Below, piece after piece: positions 19,850 to 31,161 of a DNA stretch of 64,000 bases. Position 1 is the first letter of the stretch. Each line of letters begins with the position of its first letter. The stretch is from NCBI GenBank assembly GCA_036250195.1, contig JAVHZZ010000005.1, positions 181,767,448 through 181,831,447 on the forward strand, given 5' to 3'. Made by a program: the position numbers and the translations under genes. This DNA is from Mixophyes australis (lineage: Eukaryota > Chordata > Amphibia > Anura > Limnodynastidae). The notes beneath the pieces were generated by a model. The model did not search any database. It was given only the letters and a program-made list of their open reading frames with translations, and was not told where the DNA came from.

Positions 19850-22162
19850 TCATTTCTTACAAGTCCAAAGTTTCTGGCCTGCTGTGGTTTCTCCTGGGTC
19901 TGATGGCAAGGTAGACAGCAGTACACAGTTCCTCAATCTCCCACCAGGATCCCATGGCTGCAGGGATATCATCCCACCCAGCTGGAGTGGGGGTTTATGC
20001 TGCCCTGTGTCATAAAATGAGACAACAATAAAACTGGGGCACTCCGGTGCATACATCCATTGTATTACAATTGTAGTCCAACATCCCTTGGGTGCCTTAT
20101 CCACCCTTAATTGCCCAACTGCAAATAGTCCCTTGGCCTGTCCTCTGTTTCTGGAGACCATGCTCTCCTCCCCCACATATTCGAGTGAAAACTGCCAAGT
20201 GGCAGGCAAACTTTCTGGCTCTTTGTCCGTTTGTTTCTGGCCAAGATCCAATCCCCCCTCCCCAAAACACTCAAGGGACAACTGCCCAGTGGCAGGCAAA
20301 GGTGGTGGCTCCATTAATTCTTTGCTTATGGGGAATCCTCTGTCCCCCTCCCAAACCACATGTGGGTGCCCCTGTAAGTATGTTGGTGTGTATCTCCCCT
20401 CCCCTGCTACCACATCCAACTGTTGCACTACTTCCCTCGCCTCTGGCGCATCGGGGTAGTGTGAATCCTCATTGGACACAGACTTGTCCTCCTGGCAGCA
20501 AAACAAACTGGATGGTCCAATGCAGGCCTCTGGTTTTGAGTCCTGGATTCCCAGATTTGGAGCTGGAGTGCGATGCTTCAAAGCTTGTGGGGCTGGTGAA
20601 TCTTGCTGTGCTGGTGCCCTCTCAGACACCCACTCAGTAAACATCTCCTCATCTGCCAATTCTGCATTGGGGAGGGCATAAGTGTAGTTTTCCCAGGACC
20701 CCATGGTAGTGGCCTCTGACATGACAATTCCTTTATCCTCTCCCATTAATTCTGTCCTACAGTCTGTAAACATGATTTCTGCTGAGATCATATGTTGCGC
20801 AAGTTTATGATTCTCTTCTGCCACAATTTGGTACAGCTGTACATCACTTGCCCCGGAGAGCACACATGCGGTATCCTGCGTTACTTCATTAAACAAATTC
20901 TTTTCAGGCACAACAGGGATGGATAACTGGTCTTTTCTGTAATTCTGTTCTAACTCAGACACAGTCTCAGGTTCCAATAACACTGGCAAATTATCAGAAG
21001 ATGCTACTACATGGTACTTACTTGGTAGCTCTTTTCCATCCAAGTCACCAAATGGGAGAATTTCTCCTAATCCTTTCTGAGTAGTCAGAGGTACAACATC
21101 CTCACCAAGCAGTTCTTCTCCAGACTCCCCCAAGATAGTAGCTTGGGCAACTGTATTTAATCCACTGAGATGGACTTCCCCCTGATTAACAGACTGAGCA
21201 GCCATCTTTTTAGAGTGTGATAAAAGATATTCCAATTGGCATTTTTCAGTATTCACTCGATAACACTGATCCTGCCACATTTCAGTGTCCGTAAATCCTT
21301 GCCGCCATACCTCATCCTCTGCTTCTTCAAAACTCTGTTGCAGACATTGCATTTGTTCCCAGAGAGGTATGTGGGGACCTAAAGTGAGCATCCATTTTCT
21401 ATAAACACTAAAGGCATTGATGGGATTCTCCTGATCTTTTAACAAACATTTCAGGATATCCATGTGTGTGCAGTACAGGTAAGGTACACCCCGGATCTGG
21501 CATTCCACTATCAGCTCCTCCATACTCATTGTCTCTAGTGGATCTGTAGAATCTGCTAATGGGACAGATTCTATTAATACATTTGCAGGGGATTCATCAG
21601 GCATGTCCCTGTGCTGTAATAGTCCATTTACGTCTTGTTTGTACTGCTGATTATTGTTGTATCTGGATTCTCCCTTGGCCAGATTCTGCATAGTACAAAT
21701 AACTTCATGTGTAAAATCATCCCATGCTGGTTCATCCCGAAAATTACAGGCACTTGCCTCCTCTTTCAACATTAGGAACACATCCAACAGGTTCTCCAAT
21801 TTCTCCTGTAGACTGGCTCCTTTCCACATAATAATCTTTGGGCACTCCTCATCCCAATAATCCAAAATGTGCTGCATGGTGGTGGGGTGGTGCAACACAT
21901 CCATATCCCCATCCTGCAGACACTCCCACAGTCCTTCATCCCAGTACACCTTTCTCCTGGTTGTACTGGACTGCTTCATCCCTTCTTTTGGGAACTTTTT
22001 CAACACTGGGCTGTGATCTGCTCTTTTGTTCCTAGAGCTCACACCCATTTTACTTCCAGGGATCACCTCACTGTGATTTCCTCTCTTTGAGACACGGATC
22101 CATCTTCCGCTCTCCTCTGGCGGGGTGCGCTTCCCCTTATCAAATCGGCACTTAGGCGGCAT
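19850..22162 (-). CDS. 770-residue unknown protein of the LTR element
   Basis: I do not recognise the protein. The frame is open from a GTG at 22183, but the first ATG is at 22162 (MPPKCRF), giving 770 residues. Numbering from that ATG: a basic N-terminus (1-70) rich in K and R; a helical, Trp- and Leu-rich region (75-165); a SAP-like stretch at about 213-245 (MSMEELIVECQIRG then DILKCLL), a fold used for DNA binding in other proteins; a second helical Trp-rich block (250-320); a long acidic, Pro- and Gln-rich C-terminal half with a tandem duplication (LPATGQLSLECFGE and LPATWQFSLEYVGEE, about 622-665). There is no CCHC knuckle, DSG, YXDD or DDE motif. Position and basic-helical start suggest a gag-like protein; that is inference. 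It is intact in a very young insertion. Confidence 0.75.
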   Translation of the reverse strand: MPPKCRFDKGKRTPPEESGRWIRVSKRGNHSEVIPGSKMGVSSRNKRADHSPVLKKFPKEGMKQSSTTRRKVYWDEGLWECLQDGDMDVLHHPTTMQHILDYWDEECPKIIMWKGASLQEKLENLLDVFLMLKEEASACNFRDEPAWDDFTHEVICTMQNLAKGESRYNNNQQYKQDVNGLLQHRDMPDESPANVLIESVPLADSTDPLETMSMEELIVECQIRGVPYLYCTHMDILKCLLKDQENPINAFSVYRKWMLTLGPHIPLWEQMQCLQQSFEEAEDEVWRQGFTDTEMWQDQCYRVNTEKCQLEYLLSHSKKMAAQSVNQGEVHLSGLNTVAQATILGESGEELLGEDVVPLTTQKGLGEILPFGDLDGKELPSKYHVVASSDNLPVLLEPETVSELEQNYRKDQLSIPVVPEKNLFNEVTQDTACVLSGASDVQLYQIVAEENHKLAQHMISAEIMFTDCRTELMGEDKGIVMSEATTMGSWENYTYALPNAELADEEMFTEWVSERAPAQQDSPAPQALKHRTPAPNLGIQDSKPEACIGPSSLFCCQEDKSVSNEDSHYPDAPEAREVVQQLDVVAGEGRYTPTYLQGHPHVVWEGDRGFPISKELMEPPPLPATGQLSLECFGEGGLDLGQKQTDKEPESLPATWQFSLEYVGEESMVSRNRGQAKGLFAVGQLRVDKAPKGCWTTIVIQWMYAPECPSFIVVSFYDTGQHKPPLQLGGMISLQPWDPGGRLRNCVLLSTLPSDPGETTAGQKLWTCKK

Positions 22163-22341
22163 CTTCCCTCGCCTAAAGCCCACAACGCTTTTTGTGACAC
22201 TTTCTACCTTAAAGCCTTTAGGAGTAAGTTCAGGATAATGTGGTAACTGGTTTCTAGTGCTAACTGCTTTGCAGAGCCCTGGAATGTATCACGATACAGT
22301 TCCCCTGCAGCTCTACCCAGAGAAGACCTGGGACTGAGTGA

Positions 22342-22359
22342 CCCCACTGCTTGCCACCA
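22342..22359 (-). promoter_or_regulatory. tRNA primer binding site candidate
   Basis: On the minus strand TGGTGGCAAGCAGTGGGG starts four bases after the 5' LTR. From memory it resembles the complement of a tRNA-Leu(AAG) 3' end with one extra base and a mismatch. This contrasts with the self-priming sites of the two chromoviruses, so the helper is probably from a different lineage. Confidence 0.5.
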
Positions 22360-22363
22360 AAAA

Positions 22364-23366
22364 TGTGAAGATACCGGGTGTATCTTGCCCAATGCTACCC
22401 ACTTCACGCTGGCTGGCCACTCACGCGTGCCTTCCTATGCCAGGGAAGTCTACCCAGTATCTTCTAGGATTCGTATGGTCACTCAGGCAAAATGCAGTTA
22501 TAAAAATACAACAGTATATTTATTGTCATACAAACAACACTAGAATATTATGTACACACAGTAAATAAATGCCAGGCAGATTTACCACATCATCTGTCCC
22601 TTACCCCAATAACTTAAGGAGATATAGTCACCTGCTGTCCAGACTTCACGAACCATGGATTTCTATCAGCTGCATATATAGAGACTAGTTAGAAAACGAT
22701 AATTCAAAACTAGATGCACCTTCATGAATGAAATCCCACAATGAACACCCTTCCCCCTCTGGAGTTGTTCCTTATATCACAGGTCTAATTTCCACAGTCT
22801 TTCCCCTCCCTGGGCAAACTCCTGGGTCTATTCTTCTTAACCATTGGCCAGTGCAGGACTAGGGGGTTTGGACAGGGCAGTAAAGATGAACTGTCCTTTC
22901 ACAGAAGCCCCCTGCTGGGATGCAGACAGAATGTCTGGACTAGTCCTAAGGAGAACAATTGATGCTTAATTGGCTTCCCCTACTTCCAAGGATAAGGTAG
23001 CAATGAGCTGTCCTTTCAGGGAACCTCCCCTGTTAGATGGCCTGTCTGGACTAGCCTGGTGAGAACAATGGACACTAATTAGTTTTCCTACTCAGGCACA
23101 TGGCAGCCTGATCCCTACCCATAATCCCCCTGGCTTCACTTTAAAGACAATGAATAGCAGCCTTACTTCAAGTTATCAATATACAATAAACAATATACAT
23201 ATGTACACTGAACTACAATGTCCCCTTAGCCACATGTTATTGGACAATGCAGTTATAGTCTGGTGAGCTGGGGAAACAAAAGAAGGCTATAAAAAGTATT
23301 TGCTATAATTCACATTATGTGAGAAATGAGACATGCTCACAGGGTTATCAAACTCATTTCGTCACA
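22364..23366 (-). repeat. 5' LTR of the young LTR element
   Basis: Same length as 18790-19792 with about three substitutions (two near 22717-22721, one near 22987). Followed by GGGAG and the remainder of the SINE. Confidence 0.93.
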
Positions 23367-23514
23367 GGGAGGAAACCGGAGCACCCAGAGGAAACCCACG
23401 CAAACAAGGGGAGAACATACAAACTCCTCACAGATAAGGCCATGGTCAGGAATTGTACTCCAGGCCCCAGCGCTGTGAGGCAGAAGTGCTAACCAGTTAG
23501 CCACCGTGCTGCCC
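23367..23514 (-). repeat. tRNA-derived SINE copy 2, 5' part
   Basis: Continues the SINE broken at 18789: core (GGAAACCGGAGCACC on the plus strand), then the tRNA-like head, whose minus strand reads GGCAGCACGGTGGCTAACTG and matches a Pol III A box. Confidence 0.85.
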
Positions 23515-23551
23515 ATATCATCACCTGATCAGGATAGATGAGGGACCAAAC

Positions 23552-23875
23552 TTTATTATTATTATTATCATTTATTTGTTAGGCGCCACAAGGTATCCGC
23601 AGCGCCGCACACAGTACTAGCAGTAGACTATACAGGGTGAAACCATACAGAACAATGAACAAAAAGTACCAATACTTCAGAAACTCCAGGCAGTCATATG
23701 CAGTAAAGACGGAGCGGAAGAACAGGTATGGAGACAGGAGGGGAGGGGGCCCTCCTCATACGAGCTTACATCCTAAGGGAGGGTAAACAGACCAGGCACA
23801 AGAGGAGCCAGTTGAGGCAAGAGGAGAGAAGGGAGGACGAGCTGAAGGGAGGAGATGGGGGTTAAGTAGATGGTT
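23552..23875 (-). mobile_element. L2-type LINE 3' end fragment
   Basis: On the minus strand a 3' UTR ends GCGCTGCGG then CTTGTGGCGCCT, AACAAATAAA and a TAA-type repeat, matching the tail of the L2-type LINE at 63473-63903. The segment TTGTAAGCTCGTATGAG also parallels the other element's UTR (TTGTACGCTCCCTTGAG). No coding part is kept. Confidence 0.65.
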
Positions 23876-23880
23876 CATCC

Positions 23881-25273
23881 AAGTTCTGATTTTTAAATTG
23901 TTTTTGCCTCATGTCCTCTGACAAATGAATGCCCAATGGGAAATAACTAATGAAATATAAATCCTTAATCCCACTGATCAGCATGTTTCCATCTGATGGT
24001 TCGTAACTGATACAGATTTGCTGACATAAAGAGGCAAAGTAGCAGGTGCCACCAAAACAGAGAAAGATGAAAAAAATGCTAGAGAATATAGGTCTCTATA
24101 CCCCATCCCTGATCTAAGGTGCCACAAACATGCCATTGGAGCTCCACTCTGAGGACACATCATGTTGATGTGTCCTTCAAGTGTATTTTTTTCCCAAATT
24201 CATTTTAGTCTGGTCATATATGCTTGGTTACCAGGTATCGGAGTAGCTGTAGATATGATGAGAAAGCCGCTTAAAACCCTGGTGAGCCATATGTGATAGG
24301 GGTGGTGTAGTGGTCAGACACAGACAGTTATAGGATGACAGTCACAGGCTATTGCTGGCCAATGGCAGTCAGCTGATATAGGCCTTGATATTTACTTATC
24401 TGGTCTACAGAATGGGATTGAAAAGGCTCTACTTTTGATTGGTGGCAGTTGGAGTTCAGTGCAGGGGTGCACAAAATCCTTCTAATGTTCCATAATTCCC
24501 AGTAAACTATAGAATTAGGCATATGCCCATTGCTATATGATGTCATTGGATTTGAAGATTTATAAAGGTTACCTATTGCGCTTTGCAATATTGTTTTTTT
24601 AAAACGCTGTTGCCTACACCTGTTTACCCATTACTCTGTGTCAAGTGTGTTCTTCATTGGTTAAATAGGGCGGGATGCCATGCTATTTGAGAATAAAGGT
24701 TTAGCCCACTTAGCATTCCCTCACTCCAGTATATGTTATATTGATTGGATTACTGCATTTAATGTATTGTAAGCAGTGTTTTTAAATGTCGACATTTGGG
24801 CTCACTTAGTACTGCAGCAATCTGTATCAAACCTTCTAAAAGGGATTCTATCACTTGGGTTTATTGGGGTCTCCAGGCTGCCAGCATCACAAAGACTTTT
24901 AGCACTATTCTCATTAGGGCTTACAGCTCCTGTTGGGCTAGTCAGGATCATTAGCAAGAATTCCTGGACTTAGCTGCTCCACTGACTCTACCTCTATATA
25001 TGTTTATCAAAGTGGGATGACATGAATAATTGAACACATATCATGCTCATGTAGCAAACATACTCTCCTCATGAAGCAAATTAAAGTGATCATTAGTGAA
25101 ATATAGTAATCTGGTGCTTGTTTAGTATAGTTCTGGTTTGTGAATAATAAGATGCTAAAAAATGTAAATCCCACAATGAGCATAGCATTAACAAAATATA
25201 AGAAGGCTCATAACAAAAGTGTGGAATTATTCCCTGATGTGTCAATAATTGCTAAAGATTCTTGTGAAGAGAC
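23881..25273. other. Unassigned non-coding DNA
   Basis: No gene or repeat border recognised over 1.4 kb. Confidence 0.5.
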
Positions 25274-25276
25274 TAA

Positions 25277-25451
25277 GGGGTATATTTACTAAACTGTGGG
25301 TTTGAAAAAATTGACATGTTGCCTATAGCAACCAATCAATTTCTAGCTATCATTTATTTAGTACATTCTACCAAATGACAGCTAGATTCTGATTGGTTGC
25401 TATAGGAAACATCTCCATTTTTTCAAATCTGCAGTTTAGTAAATATACCCC
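25277..25451. mobile_element. Short palindromic MITE, TAA target site (copy 2)
   Basis: Ends GGGGTATATTTACTAAACT and its complement, with TAA on both sides (25274-25276, 25452-25454). Same family as 2199-2373, with cleaner ends. Confidence 0.88.
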
Positions 25452-25454
25452 TAA

Positions 25455-25954
25455 GTAGATTATGATACAATTAAGTGATCCCAAGTACTAATACTGCTGT
25501 TAATATAAAACCACACAGCAATTTACAATATAGCATCAATAGTTGGCAATTCTTAGGGCTCTGGAACAGTCCGTGGAGACACATCCTGTCAGAGTTTTCA
25601 CTAAAATCTCCGCTCATTTTCCCTTGCGTCCCATAGAGGTGCGAGGGGATATGAGCGGATATTTCTGTATCATATTAGCCGGGAATGTGCGCAGTTGGAC
25701 ATCGAGGGGATGTCTGGCAGGACCTTACAGCTAAATGAAACTGCCCCTTAGTCGGAGGAATTATTACAACTCAAGGAATTAATTTTTACAATTCAATGAA
25801 AATACAGTGTCTCAAAAATAAAATCACAGGATAAAAAAAATGTAATAGAATGGAATACATTGTAAAATTTCTAGTATCAAACCAAATCAGATGTAGTGAA
25901 CCCTAAAAAAACTTCAACGTAATACTGTAATTATCTCACAAGGACACAATATCA
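25455..25954. other. Unassigned non-coding DNA
   Basis: No feature recognised. Confidence 0.45.
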
Positions 25955-26325
25955 ATTCTCTCATTTAAATCATGAGGAGTCAGAGAGTTTAATTCATGTA
26001 TCCAATACATCTTCCTCCTAGACAATGAAAGGTCTCTATTTCCAAGTTGGACATTTTATATGCCTCTAAAGCAAAATGTTTTCAATTTTTTTCCATGAAC
26101 ATTATTAAAATGTCTAGAGAGACTGTGCATGAGGATACCATGTTTGTTGTTTCTAATACTCTCTTGAATTCATACTTTCAATTTTCTTTTTGTCTTGCCT
26201 ACTTATGGTAAGTTACACCTACAATTGATAATATACATCATGTACATAAAATTGCATGTAACGTTATCTCTCGAACACTTTTTCTAGTTTCAAAGGTCTG
26301 GAAACCATCATTTTCCAGACATTGC
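25955..26325 (-). pseudogene. Penelope-like element, GIY-YIG endonuclease part
   Basis: Minus-strand translation in one frame gives MMYIINCRCNLP, a stop, VGKTKRKLKV, a stop, then SLSRHFNNVHGKKLKTF and later SRRKMYWIHELNSLTPHDL. This is the pattern of the C-terminal GIY-YIG endonuclease of Penelope-like retroelements: the Y-I-I strand, the VGKT-R helix, an RHF block and a late WI-L-SL-PHGLNE-type block. Three in-frame stops show it is dead. The chromovirus at 26326 interrupts it, and the upstream part of the same gene continues beyond 31776. Confidence 0.75.
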
Positions 26326-26931
26326 TGTAACAGATTCTGGATACTATATTACTAATCTTGATTAGCGCTGGCTTACCTGAGGTGCGGAGTATAACGATCT
26401 CCCCGGTGTTCACCAAGAACCGCCGCAAGGCGGGATGGGCTTCGCTGCCAGGAGTCGCAGGTCGCGGTCCCCAGGTTCGCCCCAAGATGTAGTACAGCGG
26501 AGTGAAGCGGAGGTAGCGGAGTCAACAAGCCGGTTCGGTACACAGGAATGGAGTCAGGCAGAATCAGAAGGCAATTCAGAGTCAACAAGCCAGGTTCGGT
26601 ACACGGGTCACAAGAATAGGAGAATGGTCAGCAAGCCGGGTCGGTACACAGGGGTAGGAGAACCAGAGAAGTCAAACAGGCAGAGATCAGCACACAGGTA
26701 GACACTGGAAACTGGAAGACACTGCAATCCACGAAGAACAGGAGCCAGGAACAGGTAAGTGTTGCTCTGACACTCAGCGAGTGCCAGACTGAGGTTTTTA
26801 TGCTGAAGGGGATTCAAAATCCCCGCCTCTGAGATGTGGTCATGTGACCGCCTCCGGGTGCGGTCACGTGGTCCTGGATGCGGAAGTGCTGCTTCCAGAC
26901 GGAGTGGCGGGGATAAGGTAAGTCCGTTACA
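26326..26931 (-). repeat. 3' LTR of chromovirus 2
   Basis: Begins TGTAACGG and ends GTTACA on the coding strand. It carries ATAAAAA (complement of 26795-26801) and, about 30 bases on, the self-primer source (complement of 26762-26771) beside a short hairpin (26769-26785). Confidence 0.92.
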
Positions 26932-26964
26932 GTACCCCCTGCCATAAAGGTGGACTCCGAACAC

Positions 26965-29900
26965 CTAATAGGGTTTCAAAGGAAATTTTTTATGGAAGGA
27001 TTTAAGCAGACGGGGAGCATGCAGATCAATGGCGCTTACCCATGAGCGCTCCTCAGGGCCGTAACCCTTCCAATCCACCAGGAACTGTATGGCACCTTGA
27101 ACTTTACGAGAATCTAGGATAGTTTTAATCTCGTATTCGACTTGATCCCGATCCACAACAGGAGGCGGAGTTCTGGATGAGGTGGAGAATCTGTTGGTTA
27201 CCATCGGTTTTAACAAGGAGACATGAAAGACATTGGATATACGTAAAGAGGGAGGCAGACTCAATCTAAAGGCTACGGGATTAATAATCTCAGAAATAGC
27301 GAATGGACCAATAAACTTGGGAGCAAATTTTTTACTGGGAACCTTTAAACGAATGTTCTGGGTGGATAGCTATACCCTGTCACCGACTGAAAAACTTGGA
27401 GTCATTCTTCTCCTTTTATCATAGAATTTTTTGGAACGAGTGGTTGCTTTCTTTAAATTTATCTTGGTCTGTTCCCAAATAGCGGAGAAGTTACGAAACC
27501 GAGAGTCCACCGCCGGAACTTCCGAAGATGAGATTTGAGAGAAGGTGGGTAGTCTAGGATGGCAGCCATAAAGAACAAAAAAGGGGGAGTTAGAGATGGC
27601 CTCATGGAAATGGTTGTTATGGGCGAACTCGACCCAAGGGAGAAGATCCATCCAGTTGTCTTGGTTACTTGAGATAAATATTCTTAGAAATTTTTCTAAT
27701 TCTTGGTTGGTTCTCTCAGTAGCCCCATTGGACTGGGGATGATATGCGGAAGAGAAGTCAAGCTTAATCCCGGATTTATTGCAAAAAGACCGCCAAAATT
27801 TTGATATGAATTGTGATCCCCTATCGGAGACAATATGTTGAGGACAGCCATGAAGGCGAAATATTTCTTTGATAAAAATATCGGCTAAGGAGGAGGAAGA
27901 AGGAAGGCCTTTAAGAGCAATAAAGTGAGCTGTTTTAGAGAAGCGATCCGTGACCACAAGCACCACAGTACAGGATTTGGAAGGAGGAAGGTCCGTGATA
28001 AAATCCATGGAGATCTGTGACCACGGTTAATCAGGAATGGGTAATGGGAGCAAGCATCCATAAGGCTTCTTCCTAGAGGTCTTGTGTTGAGCACATTTGG
28101 AACAAGCAGCGACAAATCTCTTCACATCTTCCAGCAAGGAAGGCCACCAGTAACTTCGGGACAATAAGTCCCAGGTCTTGCGAATGCCGGCATGCCCAGA
28201 GAAGAGTGAGTGATGAGCCCAGTTAAGGAGCCGGGTGCATAGATGTGGCAAGATGAATGTTTTGCTCGGGGGACAACCCTTTTTCAGGTGTGTGGCTGCC
28301 AATACTTGACATGGATTTACAATGAATTTATTATCTTCTGAGGATTCCATGTCAGCTGGATCAAAAGAGCGAGATAAGGTGTCTGCCTTCGTATTCTTGG
28401 ATCCCGAGTGAAAAGTGATGTTGAAATCAAAACGTGAGAAGAATAAGGACCACCTTGCTTGTCGAGGGTTTAGACATCGAGCAGTGCGTAAGTAAAGCAA
28501 ATTCTTATGGTCGGTATATATGGTGATAGGAAATTGCGCTCCTTCTAGTAGATGTCTCCATTCAGAGAGAGCCAACTTGATGGCCAGGAGCTCTTTGTCG
28601 CCAATCCCATAATTCTTCTCAGCAGGTAAAAAGCGATGGGAAAAGAATCCGCAGGGATGAAGTTTTCCAGAAGGGCTTCGCTGTGATAGTACAGCTCCTG
28701 TGCCAACAGAAGAGGCATCTACCTCCAGGACAAAAGGACGTGAACAATCCGGCTGTTGAAGAATGGGTGCAGATGAAAAAAGAGACTTTAATAATATAAA
28801 GGCTTGGATAGCCTCAGTGGACCAAATACTAGCATCAGCAGATTTACGGGTCAATGCTGTGATGGGAGCCACAAGAGAAGAGTACCCTTTGATAAATTGA
28901 CGATAATAGTTGGAGAATCCTAGGAAGCGTTGAGTGGCCTTAAGACCCGATGGTTGGGGCCAGTCAAGTATGGCTTTCAATTTCGTGGGATCCATCTGTA
29001 GACCGGTGCCCGAAATAATATATCCCAGGAAGGGAATATGTTTCTGCTCGAAGGTGCATTTCTCCAATTTGCAAAATAGATGATTTTCTCAGATACAAGA
29101 GAGGACCTCCAATACATGAGTGCGATGGGATACTAGATCTTGAGAAAAGATGAGAATGTCGTCCAAGTAGACGACTACGGATTGGTACAATAGGTCTTGA
29201 AACAGCTCATTCATAAAGCCCTGAAAGATGGCCGGGGCATTGCATAACCCGAAGGGCATGACCAGGTATTCGAAGTGGCCATCTTGGGTGTTGAACGCCG
29301 TCTTCCATTCATCTCCCTCCTTAATGCGTATGAGGTTATACGCTCCTCTGAGGTCAAGTTTAGAAAAGATGGTGGCACCTTTAATCCGGTCAAATAATTC
29401 GGAAATCAGTGGCAGTGGATTTTTAACGGTAATGGCATTCAAGCCTCTGTAATCAATGCAAGGGCGGAGGCCCCCATCTTTCTTTTTTACGAAGAAGAAG
29501 CCAGCCCCAGCTGGGGAGGCAGACTTACGGATGAAGCCACTTTTTAGATTTTCTTGGACGTACTCCTCCATAGCCTTAGACTCTGGGAGGGAAAGGGGGT
29601 AAACACGGCCCCTGGGAATGGGTCTACCAGGTATCAGGTCAATGCCACAATCCCAGATTCTGTGAGGGGGAAGTCTAGTGGCCTCTTGTTGACAAAAAAA
29701 CATCAGAGAAGGTTTGGTATGGTTCAGGCAAAAGAGTCACAGGAAATTCTTGGGGACGTCTGGGACTATTCGGAGGAACCACTCTCTGTAGGCAGTGAGA
29801 GAAGCAGGACTGTCCCCAGGACAATATGTGACCTGATTTCCAGTCCAAGGTGGGGGAGTGGAGACGAAGCCATGGAAGTCCTAGGATGACTGGGTTGGTA

Positions 29901-30217
29901 GATCTTTGAATTACTAGGAAAGAAATCTTCTCCCGATGAAGCGCTCCTATCTGAAGCAGTAGGGGAATAGTGCGTACCAGAATGGACCCCTCAGGAATTC
30001 TTTCCCCATCAATGGCCATTAGAGAGATGGGTTGTTCCAAAGCTTGTGTGGGAATAGCAAATTGTTTAACTACCGGGGCAGAGATGAAATTTCCTGCGGC
30101 TCCGGAATCAAGAAGAGCCGACTGCGGGAAAGTTTTTTGTCCTAACTGAAGGGAAATGGGAATAGACAGGCAATCATTACTACTGGGAACTGACTGACAC
30201 TGAGAAAAGAGGCCCAA
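26965..30217 (-). pseudogene. pol: Chromovirus 2 pol, broken
   Basis: Pieces in order: retropepsin with LLDSGAAGNF (29675-30217); reverse transcriptase with YLDD (29089-29703); RNase H and the integrase finger (28027-29088); integrase core with MDFITDLPP, SDRGSQF and an NGATER glutamate (27370-28026); chromodomain with VDWKGYGPEERSWV (26965-27369). A frameshift near 29690-29700, in a run of seven A on the plus strand, separates protease from reverse transcriptase. Stops interrupt one frame at 29089 (TGA), 28027 (TAA) and 27370 (TAG, where family members have tryptophan). The TGA would fit decay of a CpG arginine codon. No functional polyprotein can be made. Confidence 0.92.
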
Positions 30218-30237
30218 CGATACAGCTCCTGAACTCG

Positions 30238-31160
30238 TTAGGCCCTGTCGTTTCCCGAGCGTTTAGAACAAGAACTCAGAAGATGGCCGCTCTCTCCACA
30301 ATATAAACACAACTTGTTCCCAAATCTCCTCTCCCTTTCTTCGGCTGACAGGCGGGTCCTCCCCAGTTGCATGGGCTCTTCAGGGGGAAGAACAGGGGTT
30401 TGGAAGTTGGGGGCCAAGCGAATCATACTACGCCGAGACTGTTCCTTCTCAGAATTACGTTCCTTGAAACGCAAGTCAACTTTGACACAGAGGGAGATAA
30501 CATCGTCCAAAGACGTAGGGAGTTCCTGGGATACCAGCTCGTCTTTGATTTGGTCTGAAAGGCCCTGCCAGATCGTAGCTACTAGGGCTTCATCGCTCCA
30601 GCTAAGTTCAGAGGCCATAGTTCTAAAGTGGACCGCATACTGTCCCACAGACTGGTTTCCCTGGCGGAGACGTAATAAGCCGGAAGCGGCATTTGACACC
30701 CTTCCTGGCTCATCAAATATTTTCTTGAAAGTAGACAAAAAGACGATGAAGTTATGTAGAATGGGGTCGTCCCTCTCCCATAAGGGGGAAGCCCATGCTA
30801 AGGCTTGACCGGACAATAATGAAATCACATAAGCCACTTTTGTTTTTCGGAAGGGAAGTTCCCGGGTAAAAGCTCGAATTGTATGGAGCATTGATTTAAA
30901 AATCCTCTGCAATACTTGGGATCTCCATCGAACTTGGGTGGGTTAGGTAACCGTAACTGTGAGGAAGAAGTTGCTGCTGCGGCCTGAGGTACAGGAGCCA
31001 CTGCCGGCCCGGGTGATCCACCAGCCACTAGGGTGTTCTGGACAACATCCAACCGAGTGGATAAACTATTGAGGAATTTTAAAAGTTGCTCTTGGTTAGC
31101 TTCTTGCTTATCCATCCTTCCTACTAAATGCTCCAACAGGTCTTTAGCTGTGGTATCCAT
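30238..31160 (-). pseudogene. gag: Chromovirus 2 gag, frameshifted
   Basis: Starts with ATG at 31160, only 13 bases from the 5' LTR. The first part (to about 30845) has a coiled N-terminus and LRLPNPPKFDGDPKY, as in sushi-type gag. A one-base slip in an A run near 30838-30847 moves the rest into another frame, which holds AYVISLLSGQALAWA and one CCHC knuckle (CLYCGESGHLLSSC). Total length would be about 300 residues. Pol follows in yet another frame. Confidence 0.88.
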
Positions 31161-31161
31161 G

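Larger units (their letters stand above)
18790..23366 (-). mobile_element. Young LTR element with one long unknown ORF
   Basis: Two 1003-bp LTRs (TGTGAC...TTCACA on the coding strand) differ at only three positions by eye, so insertion is very recent. The 2.57 kb interior holds a primer site resembling tRNA-Leu (22342-22359), a 770-codon frame (19850-22162) and a polypurine tract (19793-19810). No protease, reverse transcriptase, RNase H or integrase is present. It must depend on another element's enzymes, like LARD or TRIM-type elements, yet it keeps a long intact protein gene. GGGAG flanks it on both sides, inside a SINE. Confidence 0.93.

Noticed and set aside
20092..20640. A 182-codon plus-strand gene
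   Set aside because: It is antisense to the 770-codon frame and Pro-rich only as a consequence of that sequence.
22163..22183. A start seven codons upstream for the unknown protein
   Set aside because: The codon at 22183 is GTG. The first ATG is at 22162, the more likely start in a eukaryote.
26435..26964. Open frames of 88-118 codons near 26.4-27.0 kb, repeated near 31.2-31.7 kb
   Set aside because: They are chance frames in the LTRs of chromovirus 2.
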